Assembly: GCA_018366195.1 (NCBI GenBank)
Contig: JAGZIN010000021.1
Location: 1 to 46,417, forward strand
From: Butyricicoccus pullicaecorum
GTDB taxonomy: Bacteria; Bacillota; Clostridia; Oscillospirales; Butyricicoccaceae
Direction of reading: 5' to 3'
Length of the DNA: 46,417 bases
How positions within the stretch are numbered: position 1 is the first letter of the stretch; the number at the start of each line of letters is the position of its first letter. Shown piece by piece: positions 42,407 to 46,417 of this stretch. Both the position numbers and the translations under genes were made by a program. The notes beneath the pieces were generated by a model. The model saw only the letters and a program-made list of their open reading frames with translations, was not told where the DNA came from and did not search any database.

Positions 42407-43165
42407 CTACACCTCTTTCCTTGCAAGCAGCCGTCCGCCAACGAAATTCCAAAGCAGCACCGCCCCCACCGTGAGCGCAAATGCCAGCCAGTTGACCCTC
42501 AGATAGGCAAGCTCTAAAATCCGCGTATCCGGCTGCCAATTGACCATATAGACTAGGTAGAGCAGGCTGGCATGTCCCCAAGGCAACAGATATTGCAGCG
42601 GTTTTAGTGGAACGAACAGGAGCAAAAGTCCGATAAATGCACCGCCGCAGCCAATACAGAGCGCTATCATCTGGTTGCGTACCAGAACCGACAGGGTAAG
42701 CTGCACCGCAAAGATTTCCAAGGCAACGAACAGCTGAAATACAAAAAACAGCAGAAATTTCCCAAGATTCGGCTCCCCTGCATATCCAAGTACCTTGCCA
42801 CAAACCAGCATACAGCCGGTTAAAAGCACTATGGACAACAGCAAATACCATGTTCCGCACAAAAACTTCGCATGGAACAAACATTCTGTGCGCTGTATGG
42901 TTTCCAGCAGTTTCCAAGTCTCTCCCTTGTGCTCTACATCTGCCAATCTGGAGGCAATCACCGCAGCCGTAACCGGAAGGATAATGGAATTCAATGCAGG
43001 AACTTGATATAAAAGCTCCATCCAACCAATTTGAATTTCGTTGGCAGACGGGTTTCGAAACGCCATATAAATCCACAGCACTTCAAACCCCACAAGCAGC
43101 AATGTTGTGAGCATCAGACCGCGCCGTTTGCTCTTCAAAAATTCCAACCGAAGTGCTGTTCTCAT
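42407..43165 (-). CDS. ABC permease, lantibiotic/bacitracin type (LanE/BcrB-like), first
   Basis: The 252-residue protein has six hydrophobic segments. MRTALRLEFLKSKRRGLMLTTLLLVGFEVLW at the start is the family's Lys-rich entry followed by a first membrane helix, and EHKGETWKLLETIQRTECLFHAKFL is the EHxxxTWKxL segment seen in this permease type. The gene overlaps the end of the ATPase gene by 4 nt, so the three ABC genes are translationally coupled. With the second permease it makes a heterodimeric membrane part. Confidence 0.87.
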   Translation of the reverse strand: MRTALRLEFLKSKRRGLMLTTLLLVGFEVLWIYMAFRNPSANEIQIGWMELLYQVPALNSIILPVTAAVIASRLADVEHKGETWKLLETIQRTECLFHAKFLCGTWYLLLSIVLLTGCMLVCGKVLGYAGEPNLGKFLLFFVFQLFVALEIFAVQLTLSVLVRNQMIALCIGCGGAFIGLLLLFVPLKPLQYLLPWGHASLLYLVYMVNWQPDTRILELAYLRVNWLAFALTVGAVLLWNFVGGRLLARKEV

Positions 43166-44073
43166 AAGCTCACCGCCCCACCCGTCAATTCTAGGAAAAT
43201 TTCTTCCAAACTCCTTTTCCGCTCCTCCAGCCGCAGGACAGCAATTTCCTGATTTTGCAGCATTCCTGTGACAACCGCTGTTGTCCGGTCATCTAAAGGC
43301 GGCAACGTCAGCCATTCCTGATGCTGCTGAACAGATATTCCAGACTGTATCAGCCGTTCATACGCCAAGGCATTGTTTGTTGTGCGTAATGCCAAATGAT
43401 GTTCACTCCGCGTATGCAGCTTTTCTAACGTATCCTGATAAACCAGCGCTCCATCTGCAATCACACCAACATGACTTGCCAACTGGTCGATTTCTGACAG
43501 CAGATGTGATGATACCAATACCGTCATTCCATACCGTTTGGGCAGTGATAAAATCAGCTCACGCATTTCCTGAATCCCTGCCGGATCCAATCCATTGGTC
43601 GGTTCGTCCAAAATCAACAGTTTTGGATAACTCATCAGTGCTGCCGCAAATCCCAGCCGCTGCTTCATGCCCAAGGAAAATTGACAGACACGCTTTTCCT
43701 TTTGCTGCTCCAATCGCACAATAGAGAGCACCTCTCGTATGTTTTCTTTTGGCAAGCCGCGCAGCTGCCGAATGATTTCCAAATTTTCTTCAGCTGTCAA
43801 ATGTCCATAATAGGCAGGGGATTCAATCAAAGAGCCAATTTGCCGCAGCAGCGTCAAGCGATTGTTTTCTTTCATTTGCTTTCCAAAAACCGTGATTTGT
43901 CCGCTGCTCGGGCGTACCAGTCCCAAAATCATTTTCAACGTCGTGGACTTTCCGGCACCATTCGGACCCAAAAATCCATAAATTGCGCCCTCTGGAACAT
44001 GTAAATCCAAATCCTTCACGCGCATCACAGTGCCATACTGTTTGCATAGCCCTTTGGTTTCCACAAGGTTCAT
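43162..44073 (-). CDS. ABC transporter ATP-binding protein (BcrA/LanF type)
   Basis: The 303-residue ATPase starts at ATG 44073, with AAAGGAG 8 nt upstream; a GTG at 44082 is in frame but overlaps the RBS. Motifs are GPNGAGKST (Walker A), the Q-loop, SLGMKQRLGFA (signature), LLILDEPTNGLDPAGI (Walker B and D-loop) and SSHLLSEI (switch). An extra C-terminal domain (about 215-303) is typical of BcrA and LanF. It powers export or membrane removal of peptide antibiotics. The operon diverges from the two-component system. Confidence 0.92.
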   Translation of the reverse strand: MNLVETKGLCKQYGTVMRVKDLDLHVPEGAIYGFLGPNGAGKSTTLKMILGLVRPSSGQITVFGKQMKENNRLTLLRQIGSLIESPAYYGHLTAEENLEIIRQLRGLPKENIREVLSIVRLEQQKEKRVCQFSLGMKQRLGFAAALMSYPKLLILDEPTNGLDPAGIQEMRELILSLPKRYGMTVLVSSHLLSEIDQLASHVGVIADGALVYQDTLEKLHTRSEHHLALRTTNNALAYERLIQSGISVQQHQEWLTLPPLDDRTTAVVTGMLQNQEIAVLRLEERKRSLEEIFLELTGGAVSL

Positions 44074-44099
44074 ATCACTCACTCCTTTGTTCTGTGCCT

Positions 44100-44155
44100 A
44101 TTATAATCCACCAAGCTTACATCAGCCTGAATCCAGCCTTACATTTTCCTTACAT
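44100..44155 (-). promoter_or_regulatory. Promoter of the ABC operon with phased TTACAT boxes
   Basis: The -10 TATAAT (minus, 44105-44100) has no good -35, as in activator-dependent promoters. TTACAT occurs at 44117-44122, 44139-44144 and 44150-44155, starting 22 and 11 bp apart, the phasing used by OmpR-type dimers. The 11-bp pair is about 55 bp upstream of the expected start. Confidence 0.6.
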
Positions 44156-44188
44156 TTGTCTCCTCTTCTGCCATATATCTGCAAACTA

Positions 44189-44197
44189 TGGTATAAT
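44189..44197 (+). promoter_or_regulatory. Extended -10 promoter of the response regulator gene
   Basis: TGGTATAAT is a perfect extended -10; the -35 is weak (TGCCAT). The TTACAT pair at 44139-44155 lies about 57 bp upstream of the expected start, the same as on the other side. Confidence 0.6.
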
Positions 44198-44257
44198 CGA
44201 ATCGTCTCACAGGCGACTATGATACGAGATATTTCAAACAGCAAAGGAGGAATCCGC

Positions 44258-44962
44258 ATGGAACAAATCCACACATACTCCATATTGGTTGTAGAAGATG
44301 AAGATGCACTGCGCCAAATGCTTTTCGATGTTCTGCACGAAGCAGCATTTACAAATATCATTGGAGCAGCGAACTGTGAGGAAGCCCGCACCGCTTTCCT
44401 CACCCAGCACCCGCAAGCGGTCATTTTAGATATCAACCTTCCCGATGGAGATGGATTTTCCCTCATGCAGGAAATGCGGCAAACGAGCAATATTCCAACC
44501 TTATTTCTTTCCGCACGAGATGCCGATGCAGACCGCCTGCACGGTTTGGGTCTTGGTGCCGATGACTATATCACCAAACCGTTTCTGCCGGACGAGTTGA
44601 TTTTACGTCTCACTGCAATTCTCAAGCGTACCTATCACCTAACTGCAAATCCTCCCATTCTGACCTTAGGGCCGGTTCAAATCAATTGGGCTTCTGGTAT
44701 GGTACATCACCCCAATCACCCTGACACGGCGCTGACCGCAAAGGAAACCGCACTTCTTCACAAGCTTGCAGACGAACGCGGCAATATTGTGACCATTGAT
44801 GCACTCTGTCAGGCAGCTTGGCAGGACGGTATTTTTGGCTATGAAAACACCCTCATGGTACATATCCGGCGCTTGCGGGAAAAAATCGAGCTTGACCCTT
44901 CCAAGCCAGTCTGGCTGCGTACCATACGCGGACTTGGATACAAGCTGGAACGTGAATCATGA
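44258..44962 (+). CDS. OmpR-family response regulator
   Basis: The 234-residue protein starts at ATG 44258, with AAAGGAGG 8 nt upstream. The receiver domain (1-120) has ILVVEDEDALRQML, VILDINLPDGDGFSLM with the phosphorylated Asp and YITKPFLPDEL with the conserved Lys. The C-terminal winged helix (about 130-232) ends VHIRRLREKIELDPSKPVWLRTIRGLGYKLE. It overlaps the kinase gene by 4 nt. As the divergent operon is a LanFEG-like transporter, it probably acts as a LanR/BceR-type activator of it. Confidence 0.93.
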   Translation: MEQIHTYSILVVEDEDALRQMLFDVLHEAAFTNIIGAANCEEARTAFLTQHPQAVILDINLPDGDGFSLMQEMRQTSNIPTLFLSARDADADRLHGLGLGADDYITKPFLPDELILRLTAILKRTYHLTANPPILTLGPVQINWASGMVHHPNHPDTALTAKETALLHKLADERGNIVTIDALCQAAWQDGIFGYENTLMVHIRRLREKIELDPSKPVWLRTIRGLGYKLERES

Positions 44963-46320
44963 AAACCTTATTTCAAATTATCCTGCGCTATGCGCTGTCC
45001 GCAGTGGGCGTGCTTCTCCTGTTGATTGCGGTCAATCTCACGGCACTGGTGGGATATACCGCAAAAACCATGCACTCTGATTTCAGCCCGCTGGAATACC
45101 GAATTCGCGATTTTACCGAGGCGCTGACCCAGACCGAAGCAGGCTGGACGCTTCCCGAAGATTCCATGCAGGACCTTCGCAAAAATTACGCATGGAGTAT
45201 GCTTCTCGACCCACAGGGACAAGTCGTTTGGTCCGACCGTCTGCCGCCTGCGCTCAACCATCGCTATTCTCCCGCACAGGTTGCTGCCTTTTCCCGCTGG
45301 TATCTGGCAGATTATCCTGTGTATGCCTATCAGAAGGGGGATTTCCTGCTCGTACTTGCCAATCCCCAAGGCTCCCGCTGGAAATATCCCGTGGAAATGG
45401 ATTTCCGCACACTCAATTCCCTGCTCCAGCAATTCCCAATTTGGGTGATGTGTAATTTGCTGCTTGCCATTCTCCTCATTCTGCTAAGCAGTATTCGATT
45501 TTTCCGCTCCATTCGGCGCATTGCAGGCGGACTATCTGACTTAGCCAAGGAACAACCGGTCTCCCTTCCGGAAAAAGGACTATTCAAAAGCCTGTGTCAT
45601 GACCTCAATCTCACATCGGTAAACCTACGCAGACAGCAGGAGCTGCTGAACCGCCGTGACCGCATGCGCACCGAATGGATTGCTGGTGTTTCTCACGATG
45701 TACGCACACCGCTTACCATTATCCTAGGGACGGCGGCACAGATGGAAACCGATTCGGAAAATACACCCGCATGTACAAAAAAAGCACAGACAATTCGCAT
45801 ACAGGGCGAACGGCTGCGCCGTTTGATTGAAGACCTCAATCTTGCTTCTAAGCTAACCTATGATGCACAGCCCTTACGCAAAAAAATGGTACTGTTTCCC
45901 GTTTTGATGCGGCAAATTGTCACCGATTTCCTCAATCAGCAGGAAACTTTAGCGTTATCTCTGACCATCTCACATGACTGTGAAGGAGTTCCAATCTGCA
46001 TAGATGAAGCACTGATTGAGCGCGCCGTTCGAAACTTAATCGGAAACAGCATGATGCACACGCCGCCGGATACCGAAATTTTTGTAAATCTGCAAAATAA
46101 GGGAGCCTATTTTTCGCTCTCCATCTGCGATACCGGTTCCGGATATCCCGCATCTGTTCTGGAGTCCCTCAGCCGCCCGCTTGCCAATGAACTGCCATCA
46201 CACGGGCTGGGGCTTCCGATTGTGCGGCAAATTGCCGAATTGCACGGTGGTACAACCACCTTTTTCAATTCTGCTCAAGGTGCCTGCTGTATTTTGACAC
46301 TTCCCATTTCCGAAGCATGA
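44959..46320 (+). CDS. Sensor histidine kinase
   Basis: The 453-residue protein has a first membrane helix (about 6-28), an extracytoplasmic domain of about 120 residues, a second helix (about 155-180, WVMCNLLLAILLILLSSIRFF), a linker, the DHp segment with WIAGVSHDVRTPLTII (phosphorylated His) and an HATPase domain with RNLIGNSMMHTP (N box), DTGSGYP (G1) and SHGLGLPI (G2). The fairly large outer domain sets it apart from the short intramembrane kinases of the BceS kind, so it could detect a ligand outside. The terminator at 46324 ends the operon. Confidence 0.92.
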   Translation: MKTLFQIILRYALSAVGVLLLLIAVNLTALVGYTAKTMHSDFSPLEYRIRDFTEALTQTEAGWTLPEDSMQDLRKNYAWSMLLDPQGQVVWSDRLPPALNHRYSPAQVAAFSRWYLADYPVYAYQKGDFLLVLANPQGSRWKYPVEMDFRTLNSLLQQFPIWVMCNLLLAILLILLSSIRFFRSIRRIAGGLSDLAKEQPVSLPEKGLFKSLCHDLNLTSVNLRRQQELLNRRDRMRTEWIAGVSHDVRTPLTIILGTAAQMETDSENTPACTKKAQTIRIQGERLRRLIEDLNLASKLTYDAQPLRKKMVLFPVLMRQIVTDFLNQQETLALSLTISHDCEGVPICIDEALIERAVRNLIGNSMMHTPPDTEIFVNLQNKGAYFSLSICDTGSGYPASVLESLSRPLANELPSHGLGLPIVRQIAELHGGTTTFFNSAQGACCILTLPISEA

Positions 46321-46323
46321 AAT

Positions 46324-46355
46324 AAATATCCCCCGGCAAAGCCGGGGGTATTTCA
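46324..46355 (+). terminator. Intrinsic terminator of the two-component operon
   Basis: An 8-bp GC-rich stem (CCCCCGGC with GCCGGGGG, loop AAA) flanked by AAATA/TATTT, just after the kinase stop. The remaining bases to 46417 show no feature that I recognise. Confidence 0.75.
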
Positions 46356-46417
46356 CATGCGGGCAAAGCCCTCTGATCCTCGCGGACACGTCAAACGTGT
46401 AATACGATCTGCCAGCC

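Noticed and set aside
42321..43076. 251-codon minus-strand frame within the ABC permease genes
   Set aside because: It is out of frame with the two well-supported permeases and spans their junction; Cys/Gly-rich product without a domain.
46356..46417. Short inverted repeats (ACACGT/ACGTGT) near the right edge, possible repeat element
   Set aside because: Too short and cut by the window end; no second copy seen in the window.

Overview
The window looks like the chromosome of a spore-forming, probably motile, gut-type Clostridia (Oscillospiraceae/Butyricicoccaceae-like; inferred from gene content, not proven). The evidence is spoIVB, a YjfB-type motility protein, Rex, a PPi-type phosphofructokinase, a T-box in front of pheST, IreB, a BcrA/LanF-type ABC transporter, and a secreted SLH-anchored alpha-L-fucosidase. 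Coding capacity is high and there are no rRNA or tRNA genes and no CRISPR array.

Positions 1-10381 are one end of an integrative conjugative element (ICE). Read from right to left (minus strand) it carries parA, parB, a short conserved ICE protein, an LPD28-type protein and a giant methylase/SNF2-helicase gene. The ICE boundary cuts spoIVB, the sigma-G-controlled serine peptidase of the SpoIVB checkpoint, just after its catalytic serine. The giant gene is itself damaged: it loses its reading frame at about 217, before helicase motif VI, where a second mobile element begins whose tnpV gene runs off the left edge. A second, complete tnpV-like gene with its own RBS and intrinsic terminator lies in another frame inside the giant gene (6051-6450).

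Positions 10382-18257 are core genome: truncated spoIVB, yjfB, divergent fba and PPi-dependent pfk, a GNAT gene, and the glnS-gltX pair. Positions 18258-22757 are an AT-richer accessory stretch: an unrecognised 364-aa protein, yjdF behind a probable yjdF (azaaromatic) riboswitch, yitT, a PPOX/Nim-type flavoprotein and an HExxH protein.

Positions 22944-26910 form an acn-icd-rex operon with a Rex-like operator just downstream of its promoter, so the redox repressor probably controls the oxidative TCA branch and itself. Positions 26926-31489 form a polA-ptp-rimI-tsaD operon with ATGA-type overlaps. Then come a small zinc-ribbon gene, a T-box(Phe)-pheS-pheT unit, ireB, an orphan Imm1-like immunity gene, a GntR/UTRA regulator and the 1210-aa multidomain fucosidase.

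The right end (41665-46320) is a peptide-detoxification module: an ABC ATPase with two permeases diverges from a response regulator and histidine kinase. The shared intergenic region contains three TTACAT boxes phased by 22 and 11 bp, placed to serve both promoters.
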